Shown piece after piece: positions 1 through 8,898 of a stretch of 49,638 nucleotides of DNA. Source of the DNA: Verrucomicrobiia bacterium (GTDB lineage: Bacteria > Verrucomicrobiota > Verrucomicrobiia > JABWAM01). How positions within the stretch are numbered: position 1 is the first letter of the stretch; each line of letters starts with the position of its first letter. The notes beneath the pieces were generated by a model. The model made no database searches, was not told the origin of the DNA, and saw only the letters and a program-made list of their open reading frames with translations. The stretch is taken from assembly GCA_028687435.1 (NCBI GenBank), contig JAQUAF010000044.1, positions 1-49,638 on the forward strand, written 5' to 3'. Made by a program: the position numbers and the translations under genes.

Positions 1-82
1 ATTCCGCAGGATCCAAAGAGGTGACCGCCCGCATCATGCGCGGATTATTGAGGATTTTTTCGATATTCATTTCGTTACCCAT
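1..82 (-). CDS. IS transposase, N-terminal fragment cut by the left edge
   Basis: An open frame starts at ATG (82-80) and runs off the window edge after 27 codons. It reads MGNEMNIEKILNNPRMMRAV and continues TSLDPAE. This resembles the N-terminal helix-turn-helix of IS5-type DDE transposases, which often carry an R-A-(L/V)-T-x-L start. A 21-bp terminal repeat lies 24 bp upstream of the start codon (106-126), as expected for the 5' end of an IS. The matching C-terminus is at the other edge (49569-49638), so both edges appear to lie in copies of the same IS in the same orientation. The family call is from pattern only. Confidence 0.6.
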   Translation of the reverse strand, partial: MGNEMNIEKILNNPRMMRAVTSLDPAE

Positions 83-105
83 GATAACCTATGTGGCAGA
101 ATTGT

Positions 106-126
106 CTATTCCAAATAAACTCTAAT
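106..126. repeat. IS terminal inverted repeat, left copy
   Basis: These 21 bases are the exact reverse complement of 49515-49535. Each copy lies just outside a transposase fragment that points off its window edge. The pair therefore marks the outer limits of two IS copies that flank the interval 127-49514. Confidence 0.8.
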
Positions 127-200
127 ATCCATTGTATTTACTTTTATTTATTTGTAAAATATATTAAAATTCATTTTTGCCAACCAAAAAAAGACATTTT

Positions 201-1301
201 ATGAACAATCTTGCCGCCTCCGCCTTCATCATCCAACGACAACTCTTTCCCATGTTGGAAGAGGAAATCGGTCCACTTTCCGACAAAGAGCGGCGATTCG
301 TTCAAGTCGTAGCACTCTGTCATCCGGAGCGTTTCATGTTCTCTTTTCAGTGGGCGCTCATCGGTCGCAAACCCGAAGACCGCCTTCCATTGGCCAAGGC
401 ATTCATCGCCAAAACCATCTGGAATTTCCCCACCACCCGCACCCTCTTGGATTACCTCAAAAACGCTCCATCTTTGCGTCGACTCTGCGGATGGCAAACC
501 GCATCCGAAATTCCTTCCGAAGCCACTTTCTCCAGATCCTTTGCCGACTTCGCTCTTTTCCACCTGCCGGAGAAAATCCACGAGGCCATGGTCAAGGAAA
601 ACCTGGGAGATGTCCTGATGGGACACATCAGCCGTGACGCCACAGCCATCCCCGTTCGCGAAAAGCCAACTGCCACGCCTCCGCCCACCCCAAAACCTGA
701 AACTTCCAGAAAGAGAGGACGCCCGGTCAAAGACCACCCCATCCAACCCAAGGAACCCAAACGGCTCGAACTCCAGCCCTATCGTTCCTTGGAAGAAAAT
801 CTGGCCGACCTGCCCATCCTCTGTAATCACGGCACCAAGCGTAATTCCCAAGGCTTCAAGGATTCCTGGATCGGCTATAAACTCCACTTGGACGTCATTG
901 ATGGAGATATCCCGGTCAGTGCCATTCTCACCTCCGCTTCCCTCCATGACTCCCAAGTCTCCATCCCCTTGGCTCAAATGAGTAATCAACGGTTGACTTC
1001 CTGCTACGATCTGATGGATGCAGCCTATGACGCTAAAGAAATTCACGCTTTCTCTCGCCAACTGGGCCACGTTCCCATCATCGATCCTAATCCCCGGCGT
1101 GGCGAAAAAATCCCCATGGAACCAGCTCGCGCCCAACGCTTCAAACAACGCAGTTCCGTGGAACGGGTCAATTCCCAACTCAAAGATAACTTTGGCGCGA
1201 TGTTTGTCCGCGTCCGAGGCGCTGCCAAAGTGATGTGCCATCTGATGTTTGGGGTCATTACCTGCACCGCCATTCAGCTTCTTCATCGACTGTCGGGATA
1301 G
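201..1301 (+). CDS. DDE transposase, IS4/IS5/IS1182-like
   Basis: A full-length transposase of about 366 residues. The DDE catalytic set is visible: D in RDATAIPVREK, D in LMDAAYDAKEI, and E in RSSVERVNSQLKDNFG. The last motif fits the R-x3-E-x6-K part of the IS4-type signature, with F where Y is usual. A Pro/Lys/Arg-rich linker with a KRGRP stretch lies between the first D and the core. ATG 201 is chosen; an in-frame TTG at 177 would add eight residues. The gene stands in an AT-rich pocket, with 127-176 before it and 1302-1538 after it. No clear terminal repeats were found around it, so the limits of the element are unknown. It looks intact. Confidence 0.85.
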   Translation: MNNLAASAFIIQRQLFPMLEEEIGPLSDKERRFVQVVALCHPERFMFSFQWALIGRKPEDRLPLAKAFIAKTIWNFPTTRTLLDYLKNAPSLRRLCGWQTASEIPSEATFSRSFADFALFHLPEKIHEAMVKENLGDVLMGHISRDATAIPVREKPTATPPPTPKPETSRKRGRPVKDHPIQPKEPKRLELQPYRSLEENLADLPILCNHGTKRNSQGFKDSWIGYKLHLDVIDGDIPVSAILTSASLHDSQVSIPLAQMSNQRLTSCYDLMDAAYDAKEIHAFSRQLGHVPIIDPNPRRGEKIPMEPARAQRFKQRSSVERVNSQLKDNFGAMFVRVRGAAKVMCHLMFGVITCTAIQLLHRLSG

Positions 1302-1538
1302 GGGAGTTCTCTTCACGAGAAAATCACAAAGTAACTTGCGCCTCAAACGGTGCACAGAAAGGGTGTTGTCAAATTCACCCCAAAATTGGTCGTCTTGACC
1401 AAAAAATCTTCGAGTTGTTATTTTATCGCCCATTTGGATCGAGATATAGATATTGACAAATAAAATTCACATTTTTCACAATAGTTTTGCAAGCGGCTCC
1501 TTTATATGTGGTATTTTTTGCACGGGTAAAATCCTCCT

Positions 1539-2609
1539 TCAAAATAATTGAGCGTACTCATCGGCGGTTTTAATAAACGCGAGAACATTTTCCCAAGGGA
1601 CTTCCGGTTCCACCAAATGCGTGGGCGCAATCCAGAATCCCCCGCCTTTTCCCATTTCTTCGCAGTAAAACTTGGTTTTGTTGCCCACTTCTTCGGACGT
1701 TCCAAAAGGCAGAGTGGTTTGCGTTCCCAGACAGCCCCAAAAAGACAGCCGATCCCCATAGCGCCTTTTGATCTCAACCGGATCCATGCATTCGGGTTGG
1801 ACGGGATTCAATATATCCACGCCGATTTCGATCAGGTCGGGAATGAAATCCTGGATCGCTCCATCACTGTGAAAAGAGACGAGCACCTCCGGATGCGTTT
1901 CCTTGGCCTCATGGATTATTTCGGCCAATCTTGGCTTAAACCATGTTCGAAAGGTCTTCGGGCTGACATACGACGAGATTTGAGTGCCAAGGTCATCGGC
2001 CAGATGCAGAATGTCCGGTCGCGTTGAGGACGCCAAATGGGCCTGTTGAATACAAAGATTGGTTACTTTATCGAGCAAACACCGAACGAGATCAGGGTTG
2101 GTGGAAAGATCGCACAGGAGGTTCTCCATGCCGCGCAATTTATAGGATGGCCAGAACACGGTGCCTCCCACCGGGGCGACCGATACCTGAGACACGAATC
2201 CTGCCTGCCGGATATGTTTTATCGTTTCTTTACACCGATCCACATCTTCCGTGCTTGCCGGAAGCGGAAAAGGATAATTGCGAACCTCCTCCCCTGAGCA
2301 AATGTTTTCCAACGGATGCAGGTAATGTTCGAAGTGAGATCCATTCGTGGCCCGTTCGTGTCCGATGCCCCATTCATCCACCGTGGTGCGTTCATTGAGA
2401 ACCCCGAGCCATTTGGTAAAATCGTCCGTGGTTGGACGGAAAGGCAGATGCACGCCTTTTACAGGCAATTTCCACTCGCATGCATAATCCCGGTGTCCAT
2501 ATTCTTTTTCGAATCGCTCAAGCTGCGCAGAACACAACCCTATGCTTTTCGGAATATACCCTTCCGATTCCCTCCGCATGGCCTTGAGAAATTTATCTCT
2601 TATTTTCAT
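1539..2609 (-). CDS. URO-D-like (uroporphyrinogen decarboxylase family) protein
   Basis: A 356-residue protein of the URO-D/cobalamin methyltransferase superfamily. Family landmarks are the ADDLGTQ segment (about 204-210), FHSDG (246-250), GVDILNPVQPECMDP and the KRRYGDRLSFWGCLG strand (about 281-295). H247 with C274 and C293 could form a metal site like that of corrinoid:CoM methyltransferases, but the spacing was not compared with a known structure. This branch is common in PVC and anaerobic genomes away from haem genes. It is more likely a methyl- or decarboxyl-transferring enzyme of unknown substrate than HemE. An AraC regulator is transcribed divergently from 54 bp away and probably controls it. 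Confidence 0.8.
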   Translation of the reverse strand: MKIRDKFLKAMRRESEGYIPKSIGLCSAQLERFEKEYGHRDYACEWKLPVKGVHLPFRPTTDDFTKWLGVLNERTTVDEWGIGHERATNGSHFEHYLHPLENICSGEEVRNYPFPLPASTEDVDRCKETIKHIRQAGFVSQVSVAPVGGTVFWPSYKLRGMENLLCDLSTNPDLVRCLLDKVTNLCIQQAHLASSTRPDILHLADDLGTQISSYVSPKTFRTWFKPRLAEIIHEAKETHPEVLVSFHSDGAIQDFIPDLIEIGVDILNPVQPECMDPVEIKRRYGDRLSFWGCLGTQTTLPFGTSEEVGNKTKFYCEEMGKGGGFWIAPTHLVEPEVPWENVLAFIKTADEYAQLF

Positions 2610-2663
2610 TTTTTGACTCGAAATTTCTTTTTTTATTTAGTACAATTCAACCAATCATAGATT
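2610..2663. promoter_or_regulatory. Divergent promoter region, URO-D-like gene and AraC regulator
   Basis: This AT-rich 54-bp gap lies between two divergent start codons, so it must hold both translation starts and probably both promoters. TTGACT at 2613-2618 and TACAAT at 2641-2646 resemble -35 and -10 boxes, but their spacing of 22 is too long for a standard promoter. The assignment rests on geometry. Confidence 0.4.
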
Positions 2664-3491
2664 ATGAATGCTTTCAATGGACGGTCGTCTCAGAAGTTTG
2701 TCAATTCGACTCAAAACACTTCGGCCCGCGTCAAGCCATGGGACGTATACAATTTTAACACATGGGAAATCGGTCGTTTCATGAAACGTCATCGGCATGA
2801 TTTTTTACAGATGATCCATGTCCTCGACGGCGAACTGGAGATTGACTGGGGTACGGGCTGGCATCGGGTTGGCCCCGAAACGCTTCATGTGCTACCACCC
2901 GGTTTCGCACATCAACTACGAACCCAAAAAGGTCATCATCAATTTGGACTCAATTTTTCCCAAAAAGCTGATGAACGAGGCCTTCTCGCCTCCCTGCTTC
3001 GGACTTTTACCGTGCCCAGACTGATCAACCTGCCATTTTGTAGAGAGTGGGCATTGCTTCGCAATCAATACCAACGGGATTCGCTTCATGGGTTTCGGCA
3101 AATCCATATTCTCGAAGATTATACGATTTCCGTCCTGGAAGGAATGAGGCCGGAGAAGGAGCCGTCCGCAATTCGTCAAATTCTTGGCTTCCTCAAGGGA
3201 AAACTGGATCGCGCAATTTCCGTATCAGAGGCCGCCCAAACGCTTCATCTGAGCCGCGCTTCGCTTCAGCGGATGTGTCGGCGTCATTTCGAGTCGGGCT
3301 TTGCCCATCTGCATGAACGGCTTCGCATCGAAAACGCAGGGAACATTTTGATGAGAGATGATACTCCGATAAAGATCGTTGCGGCTCGCTGTGGCTTTGT
3401 CGATCTTTACCATTTCAGCCGGACATTCAAACGGGTCAACGGCCTTTCTCCACTGGTATTTCGTAAACGCACGCGATCCCGAGAGGTGTAA
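2664..3491 (+). CDS. AraC-family transcriptional regulator
   Basis: A 275-residue regulator. The N-terminal half is a cupin-like sensor, with HRHDFLQMIHVLDGELEI and a later HVLPPGFAH segment. The C-terminal part holds the two AraC helix-turn-helix motifs, at about 184-210 (ISVSEAAQTLHLSRASLQRM) and about 234-265 (IVAARCGFVDLYHFSRTFKR). The layout matches AraC regulators that sense sugars or small metabolites through the cupin. Its gene is divergent from the URO-D-like gene and that gene is its likely target. ATG 2664 is the first in frame. No membrane segment is seen. Confidence 0.9.
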   Translation: MNAFNGRSSQKFVNSTQNTSARVKPWDVYNFNTWEIGRFMKRHRHDFLQMIHVLDGELEIDWGTGWHRVGPETLHVLPPGFAHQLRTQKGHHQFGLNFSQKADERGLLASLLRTFTVPRLINLPFCREWALLRNQYQRDSLHGFRQIHILEDYTISVLEGMRPEKEPSAIRQILGFLKGKLDRAISVSEAAQTLHLSRASLQRMCRRHFESGFAHLHERLRIENAGNILMRDDTPIKIVAARCGFVDLYHFSRTFKRVNGLSPLVFRKRTRSREV

Positions 3492-3608
3492 ATCTTCTGA
3501 AATATCCGGGCTAGCCTGAATTTCCACGGCACAGAATTGCCCTAAGTTTTCGCCGCTCATTCCGCCTCGTGGGCCGCAGCCGCGACGCTTGTTTTTCTCG
3601 GTTTTTGA

Positions 3609-4103
3609 TCATCCGGCGGTGTATGTCGTGAGCCTCACGGGGCGATTGTCCCACCACGGTATGCGTACCGGTTTATCGCAGAGTCCGGAAGCCAGCACGA
3701 TTGGAAGATGGACCCGGCGATGAAAATCGACGCGCACTTCGCAGGGGGTGATTTCCACTTGGGCTGGCATGTCCAGCAGATCCCGAAAGATTTGCTGGGC
3801 TTGGGCATCTCCATAACCCCGCATCTGCCGGGCGATCAGCCGATAAAGTCCGCTGGCTATCACCAGCAGCGCCATGTCAAAATCCACTTTTAAGCCGACC
3901 ACGGAACTGAGCGCATCCATATGGAAAAAGCGCACCGCGTCGCTGAGGCTGTTTTCAATGAGCATTCTTCGGGCATAACGAGTGATGAGTTTTTTGTCGG
4001 ATATTTTTTCGTTGGTCAATAGAATGGTGGGGTCCTGGTGTCCAAGGTCATGGCCTAGAGTCCACATCCGTGCGAAAAATAACGGTAGCCGCCTGTACGC
4101 ATA
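3609..4103 (-). pseudogene. Transposase remnant, C-terminal part (DDE type)
   Basis: From about 4103 down to the stop at 3609 the - strand encodes a transposase-like C-terminus. It includes TLGHDLGHQDPTILLTNEKI, then SDKKLITRYARRMLIENSL and FDMALLVIASGLYRLIARQM. The R-x-x-I/L-E-N arrangement is typical of the last catalytic block of IS4-like DDE enzymes. The N-terminal two thirds are missing. Upstream the frame turns into a shadow of the next remnant, so a junction lies near 4100-4105. The exact IS family was not settled. Confidence 0.6.
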
Positions 4104-4104
4104 A

Positions 4105-4425
4105 TCAACCCCTGAGATCCGGCTGGTTGGTGAAGTAGGCTCCATGGGGGATGATGTGGCCGAAAAGGAGGGGGGTGACGTGAGCCAGGTCCTCGTTCTG
4201 GACGGTGTGGCCTTGGGAACGGAGCTGGGTGACGATCTTCTCAAATTGGACCGTGTTCCAGATCAGAACGGCGTTGGACAGCAGGCTCAGACAGCTGGCC
4301 TTGTTGATGAGCCCGGGCAGATCCCCGACCGCCAGTTCGCCCTGTTGGGCAAAGAACAGTGACCGGGCCAGGAAATGGCGGTTTTCCCCGCGATTGAGTT
4401 GAAGCAGGATGTGGCGGCGAAGCTT
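4105..4425 (-). pseudogene. Tn3-family transposase (TnpA) remnant, C-terminal end
   Basis: The - strand encodes the last ~100 residues of a Tn3-type transposase. Landmarks are RRHILLQLNRGENRHFLARS, LFFAQQGEL, INKASCLSLLSNAVLIWNTV, EDLAHVTPLLFGHI and a final PHGAY. These match the conserved tail of TnpA. A start further out (4473) is possible, but residues before the tail do not look like TnpA. Nothing of the 900-residue upstream part, a resolvase or terminal repeats was found. The fragment abuts another transposase remnant at about 4103. Confidence 0.75.
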
Positions 4426-4469
4426 CGTCCACGAAGTAGTGTTTCGCCGAAGGCACGGATGGTGACGCA

Positions 4470-4766
4470 TCATTGCTCATTTTTTGACAAAAGCTTTTGG
4501 ATGTTACCCATGATCTCTGCAATGCGCTGTTCCTTTTTCAGAATGTCCGCGGCAAGCTGTTTGGGTGGCAGGTGGGTGATGTCTTCCTTGGCGCACGGGT
4601 TCTTCCGGTCGAGGTTGCAGCCGTTGGCGCAGCGCCCTTTGACGGGTTCAGGGGGGGACGGTCCCTTTCGGAGCCGCCGCATGATCAGTTGCAGAAACAG
4701 CAAGGCGGTTTCGGCGGTTGGCCACGGTTTTGACCTGTTTGGACAGATGGTTGCAGGCTTCGACAA
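4470..4766 (-). pseudogene. Possible transposase tail, unrecognised
   Basis: A 98-codon open frame with no convincing start. Its last 30 residues (KQLAADILKKEQRIAEIMGN and on) form a Lys/Glu-rich helix like the coiled-coil tails seen at the end of some IS transposases. A middle segment has four cysteines (RCANGCNLDRKNPC). It sits directly upstream of two transposase remnants on the same strand. Apart from this frame, 4426-4882 holds nothing else that can be supported. It may be a decayed mobile-element end or not a gene. Confidence 0.25.
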
Positions 4767-4882
4767 GGAAACCGCCCGTGCCGCTGGCGGGGGGCGGGGA
4801 ATTCGGTTGGCGAAAGCCGGATTTCATGGAACCGTGGGTTTGGAAGGTTTTATATGTCGTAAAAGGCGCTTGCGGTCAATTC

Positions 4883-5827
4883 TTAGAGCTCGACCTGGCC
4901 GAGGTAGCGGCGGAGGACGTCCTCGATGGTGACGATGCCGATGTCGTTGTGGTTGTCGTCGGTGACGATGGCGAGGGGGGTTTTGGCCTTGTGCATTTCG
5001 GCGAAAATGGTTTCGGTGGTGGTTTTGGCCGGGATGCGAAGGGGGAGGCGTGAGGGATGATGGGTGTTGAAAAGGGTGTCGTAGGCCACCCAGAGTTCCT
5101 CCCATTTTCCGGAGGGGGTTTCCAGGGGGAATCGGGAGCGTCCGGTTGAGACGGCCAGGGCGAGGCGGTCATGGATGGGGGAGTCGTTTTTGACGGTCAA
5201 AACATCGCGGCGGGGTTTCATCATGTTTTCGGCGGTGGCGCCGGATTGGTCGAGGACGGCGGCGATGAGGCGGCGTTGTTCGCCGCTGAGGGGCAGGGAG
5301 TGTTCGCCTTCGCGGGCCATGAGCTTGAGTTCCTCGCGGGTGACAAACATCTGGCGGGAGGAGAGTTTTCCGCCCATGAGGAAGACGATGGCGCGGGCGC
5401 CGAAGTCGAAGATCCGCACCAGAAGGTAAAGCGCGACATAGGTGACGAGCAGCAGGGGGGCGAGCCAGGAGGTCAGTTTGTTGGGGAGACGGCGGAAGAG
5501 GGCGGTGGGGACCAGTTCGCCGAAGAACCAAAAGGCCAGGGCGAAGAGAAACACTTCGATGAAAACCATGGGGAGGCCGCCGTGGAGGAGGGCTTCGCGG
5601 GCGATGAGGACGGTGGCGATGGCGCTGGCCAGGGTCTTGCCCACCAGCACGGTGGCGGAGAGGCGTCCCGGATTGTGGAGAAACTCCAGCAGGATGCGGG
5701 CGCCGACGGAGCCTTTTTCGCGCATGTGCCGCAGCCGCGCCCGGTTGAGAAGCAGGGCGCCGGTCTCCATTCCCGCGAAGAAAAAGGAGAGGATGACGCA
5801 GACGATGATGATGAAGGAAATGATCAT
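4883..5827 (-). CDS. CNNM/CorC-type membrane protein, short form
   Basis: A 314-residue protein with an N-terminal DUF21/CNNM membrane domain of three to four helices in residues 1-150 (starts MIISFIIIVCVILSFFFAGM). An ETGALLLNRARLRHM segment follows the first helix. After it come a cytoplasmic part and weak CBS-like repeats, with MMKPRRDVLTV and a final DDNHNDIGIVTIEDVLRRYL. It ends straight after the CBS pair and lacks the C-terminal CorC_HlyC transporter-associated domain of its neighbour. The family is linked to Mg/Co export and metal tolerance. Its ATG overlaps the stop of the upstream gene by four bases (ATGA), so the two are translationally coupled. Confidence 0.8.
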   Translation of the reverse strand: MIISFIIIVCVILSFFFAGMETGALLLNRARLRHMREKGSVGARILLEFLHNPGRLSATVLVGKTLASAIATVLIAREALLHGGLPMVFIEVFLFALAFWFFGELVPTALFRRLPNKLTSWLAPLLLVTYVALYLLVRIFDFGARAIVFLMGGKLSSRQMFVTREELKLMAREGEHSLPLSGEQRRLIAAVLDQSGATAENMMKPRRDVLTVKNDSPIHDRLALAVSTGRSRFPLETPSGKWEELWVAYDTLFNTHHPSRLPLRIPAKTTTETIFAEMHKAKTPLAIVTDDNHNDIGIVTIEDVLRRYLGQVEL

Positions 5828-7080
5828 CGTTTTTTCCTCCGGTCGCGGACCAGGATGGTGTCAACGCAATGCCGGTTGACGCGTTCGACATGGAAGGTGC
5901 AGGGGCCGGAGGCGACGGTGTCGCCCACCCGCGGGAGGGCGCCGAGTTTTTCGGCCAGCCAGCCGCCCAGGGTGTCCACGCCCTCGGCCTCCAGATCGAC
6001 CCGCAGCCATTCGCGGATGCGCCAGAGAGGGGTGCGTCCGCGGGTGATGAAGACGCCGGGTTCGACCGGTTCCCAGTCGGGCCAGTCCAGGTCGTATTCG
6101 TCGGTGATTTTGCCGAAGACCTCCTCGGCGAGGTCTTCGAGGGTGATGAGGCCTTCCACGCCGCCGAATTCATCCAGGACGATGGCCATGCGCTGGTGGC
6201 TGCGAAGGAAGTTGTGGAGGAGGTCGATGGCGGGCATGGTTTCGGGCACGAAGGCGGCGGGTTCGATGCATTCGATGACATCCATTTCGGGCTGCAGGAG
6301 GAGGCGCCGGGTGTTGAGGATGCCGACGATGGAGTCGAGGGATTCGCTGAAGATGGGCAGGCGGCGGCGGCGCAGGGCGGCGGCCTGGGCTTTCATGGTT
6401 TCGAGGTCGAGTTCGGCGTCCACGCAGCGCATGGCGATGCGCGGGACCATGAGTTCGCGCAGGCAGCGGTCGGCCAGGGAGATGGCGCGTTCAATGAACT
6501 GCCGTTCGGCGGACCTCAGGGCGCCTTCGCGGGCGCCGACATCGAGCATGGTGGTGTATTCCTCCTCGGTGATGCCCTGGTGGATTCGCAGCGCGCTGGG
6601 GGTGAAGCGGGACGCGATTTTTTCGGAGAGCCGTTGTCCGCGGGCCGTGAGGGGGTGGAAGAGGGCTTCGATGCCGCAGATCCAGCGGACGGTGAAGAAG
6701 GCAAAGCGGGCGGTCTTCTGCCGGGCCACGGCCTTGGGCAGGATTTCGCCCACGAGAAGGAGGAGAATGACGGCCAGGAAAGCCGGAATCCAGTGCTGCC
6801 AGCCGGAAGTGTCCGGCATGATGGTGCGCCAGATGAGAATAATGCCGCAGACGGCGGTGGCATTGGCCAGGGTGTTGCCCAGAAGGATGGCGGCCAGGAA
6901 CCGGCGCGGGGAGGAGAGGATTTTTTGCAGAAGGGCGGCTTTGTCCGCGTTGATTTGCTGGAGGTTGCGCAAGGCGGGGAGGTGGATGGAGAAGATGGCC
7001 ACTTCCGCGGCGGAAAACAGGCTGGAGACCGCAAGTGCGGAAAGGATGATGGCGGACAACAGGATGATCTCCAAAGTCAT
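5824..7080 (-). CDS. CNNM/CorC-type transporter (HlyC/CorC family)
   Basis: A 418-residue protein with the complete family layout. The DUF21/CNNM membrane domain covers about 1-180, with SSLFSAAEVAIFSIHLPALR near the start and GEILPKAVARQK. The CBS pair follows at about 200-330, with RELMVPRIAMRCVDAELDL and IVLDEFGGVEGLITLEDLAE. A C-terminal CorC_HlyC domain (about 340-418) contains VDTLGGWLAEKLGALPRVGD. Members are thought to export or sense Mg2+ or Co2+; the older name haemolysin is misleading. It is the first gene of a two-gene operon with the shorter paralogue. No Shine-Dalgarno sequence precedes the ATG. Confidence 0.88.
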   Translation of the reverse strand: MTLEIILLSAIILSALAVSSLFSAAEVAIFSIHLPALRNLQQINADKAALLQKILSSPRRFLAAILLGNTLANATAVCGIILIWRTIMPDTSGWQHWIPAFLAVILLLLVGEILPKAVARQKTARFAFFTVRWICGIEALFHPLTARGQRLSEKIASRFTPSALRIHQGITEEEYTTMLDVGAREGALRSAERQFIERAISLADRCLRELMVPRIAMRCVDAELDLETMKAQAAALRRRRLPIFSESLDSIVGILNTRRLLLQPEMDVIECIEPAAFVPETMPAIDLLHNFLRSHQRMAIVLDEFGGVEGLITLEDLAEEVFGKITDEYDLDWPDWEPVEPGVFITRGRTPLWRIREWLRVDLEAEGVDTLGGWLAEKLGALPRVGDTVASGPCTFHVERVNRHCVDTILVRDRRKKR

Positions 7081-7187
7081 AAGGAGGCATTTTACCGGGT
7101 CAAGGCGCGGGTGTCACGTGACTTGTGATGGGGGGGCGGTTACTTTTGGCGCTTGTCAGCCGGGAGGTTCCGTGCAAATTATTTTGC

Positions 7188-7577
7188 ATGAGTCTTGAAC
7201 GCAGAGGATTTGTCGGTTTTTTTCCCGAGAAACTCACCCGCGAACGCGTGGGCGAGTGTGTGGCGTCGTGGCTTGAGCGGTTTGGGGGGGTGGAGCAGGC
7301 GACCGGAGGCAGCCGGCAGGTGATGACCATGAAAGTGAAAGAGTTGAAGGACGTGGTTTGGGAGAAGGACATGCAATTCCGGGTGTTGTCCGGCGAGCAG
7401 TTTGCCTGGGTTTACCTGACTCTTGACCGATGGGTGATTGAGACCAGCGGGATGGCGTCTGGCGGCGGGGCGGCCCTTTGCCGCGACGTGCTGACCCTGC
7501 TGCCGGGGTGCGCTGAAATCATTGATGAACGCAATGATCACCGGCTGGATCAGCTCGAGGCGGAAGGGTTGATGTGA
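7188..7577 (+). CDS. Hypothetical protein
   Basis: About 129 residues if translation starts at ATG 7188 (MSLERRGFVGFFPEKLTRER); an upstream in-frame GTG at 7125 is less likely because its residues look random. The product is soluble, mixed alpha/beta by eye, and not recognised. It is divergent from the CorC pair and convergent with the serpin gene, so it is probably transcribed alone. Confidence 0.55.
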   Translation: MSLERRGFVGFFPEKLTRERVGECVASWLERFGGVEQATGGSRQVMTMKVKELKDVVWEKDMQFRVLSGEQFAWVYLTLDRWVIETSGMASGGGAALCRDVLTLLPGCAEIIDERNDHRLDQLEAEGLM

Positions 7578-7598
7578 GGGATTGGATGAAGGATGAAA

Positions 7599-8819
7599 TC
7601 ATTTGGGGTTGTTGACAACGCCTGCGAACAGGATGGCGCCGCTGGTTTCCTCATGGATGAAAAAGAGAAAGGGGTGGTCGGCGACCAGGGAAAAGGAGGG
7701 TGTGTCTTGAGGGGATTCCGATGAGTTCTTGCCGCCGGAGGGGGACGGTTTGGCGCCTTCTTCTTCCGGGTCGATCACGGCCCGATGCCTGAAAATCTGG
7801 AGATAGGCGTTGGGAGGGCCTTCGCAAAGATTGGAGAGGGACGCCTGTTTTGAGTCAAACGCGGCATTGACACCCAATGCTTTGAGAGGGGGGATCATGT
7901 CGCATGTGAAATCCAGGTTGAACCGCGGCAGGCAGACGCTGCCTTTTGAGGGTTTGAGCTGTTCAATCCATGTCTTCCAGTTTTCAGGGGTCAGTTTTTG
8001 GTAGAGATTTGCGATGCAGGTGTCTTTGCCTGGCAGGAGCAGCAGCATGTTGATCCGGTTTTTTGCCACGCAAGGGAGGCTGAGGATCTGGAGTTTGTCC
8101 TTTTCAAAATAGGAAAATTCGCCGGTCTGGCTGGCCATGATGATCTGGCTGGTTATGCCGTCCGGGCGAAAGAAGGGGGTCTCCTTGAGGCTGGGTTTGT
8201 CGAACGGGGCCGCCCACCTGGCTTTGAAATGAGCGGCCTGCAAAATGATGAGAAGGGAATCGGGTTTCAGATCATCCATGATCCGGTCGATATGACCCCG
8301 GGTGCGGCGTTTGACCCAGCCGTTGATGGTGTCGAGGGCGTGGGGGCTGGCGAAGTCCACGAGGGCGTCGGCTGTGCCATAGCTTTCGCGGTTGCGTTGT
8401 TGGAAATCTTTTTTGAAGGCCAGTCCCTTGCGCAACCAGAGGGATGATGCGGCATTGAGATCGGCCTTCAGTTCCGGGTTTTCCATGATGATTTTCAGCC
8501 GGGCGTTGGCGCGGTTGAGTTCCTGCAGCGGGAGGTCGTCGATGGAAAGCGCCTTTTGCAGTTCGTCCGCGGTATTCCCCGCGGCGCCGTTGAGAATGAG
8601 GTGCAGAAGCGAGGAAAGGCCGGAGGGGGAGAACACCAGGTTCTGGCATGAACCGTCGTTTTGGAACTCGCCCAACAGTTTGAAGCAGAAACGCATCTGG
8701 GATTGGGCCAGGGCCATGGAGGAGGAGGAAAGTTCATCCCTGGCGCAAGCGGACAAGGCAAAAAACAACAGGCAGACCGGGATAAACCATCCGGGGCGCC
8801 GGAAGTGGTGGGCTTTCAT
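7599..8819 (-). CDS. Serpin-family lipoprotein
   Basis: A 406-residue serpin. An N-terminal signal ends in the lipobox LSAC (C25), so the protein is probably a lipoprotein. Serpin landmarks follow: NLVFSPSGLSSLLHLILNGA, DTINGWVKRRTRGHIDRIM, LQAAHFKARWAAPFDKPSL and ADHPFLFFIHEETSGAILFA near the end. Inhibitory serpins trap proteases with an Ala-rich hinge after E-x-G in the reactive loop. Here residues 352-380 read EEEGAKPSPSGG followed by a Ser/Asn/Pro-rich stretch, without the small-residue hinge. The loop may be a substrate or non-inhibitory variant. A secreted papain-like protease lies in the same window, with no evidence of a link. Confidence 0.9.
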   Translation of the reverse strand: MKAHHFRRPGWFIPVCLLFFALSACARDELSSSSMALAQSQMRFCFKLLGEFQNDGSCQNLVFSPSGLSSLLHLILNGAAGNTADELQKALSIDDLPLQELNRANARLKIIMENPELKADLNAASSLWLRKGLAFKKDFQQRNRESYGTADALVDFASPHALDTINGWVKRRTRGHIDRIMDDLKPDSLLIILQAAHFKARWAAPFDKPSLKETPFFRPDGITSQIIMASQTGEFSYFEKDKLQILSLPCVAKNRINMLLLLPGKDTCIANLYQKLTPENWKTWIEQLKPSKGSVCLPRFNLDFTCDMIPPLKALGVNAAFDSKQASLSNLCEGPPNAYLQIFRHRAVIDPEEEGAKPSPSGGKNSSESPQDTPSFSLVADHPFLFFIHEETSGAILFAGVVNNPK

Positions 8820-8898
8820 TCCGCCAGTTCAAACACACTGTCCGCAAAATCGCAAGCGTGATTCAAAAGGAAAGATTCGGCTTGGCTGCCGGGGTGAC

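Noticed and set aside
171..1433. 420-codon - strand frame opposite the DDE transposase
   Set aside because: The + strand frame carries the catalytic D, D and E motifs; the other frame is its shadow.
5171..7198. Long + strand open frames opposite the two CorC-type genes (up to 675 codons)
   Set aside because: They are low-complexity, Arg/Gly/Glu-rich shadows of GC-rich genes on the other strand and contain no domain pattern.
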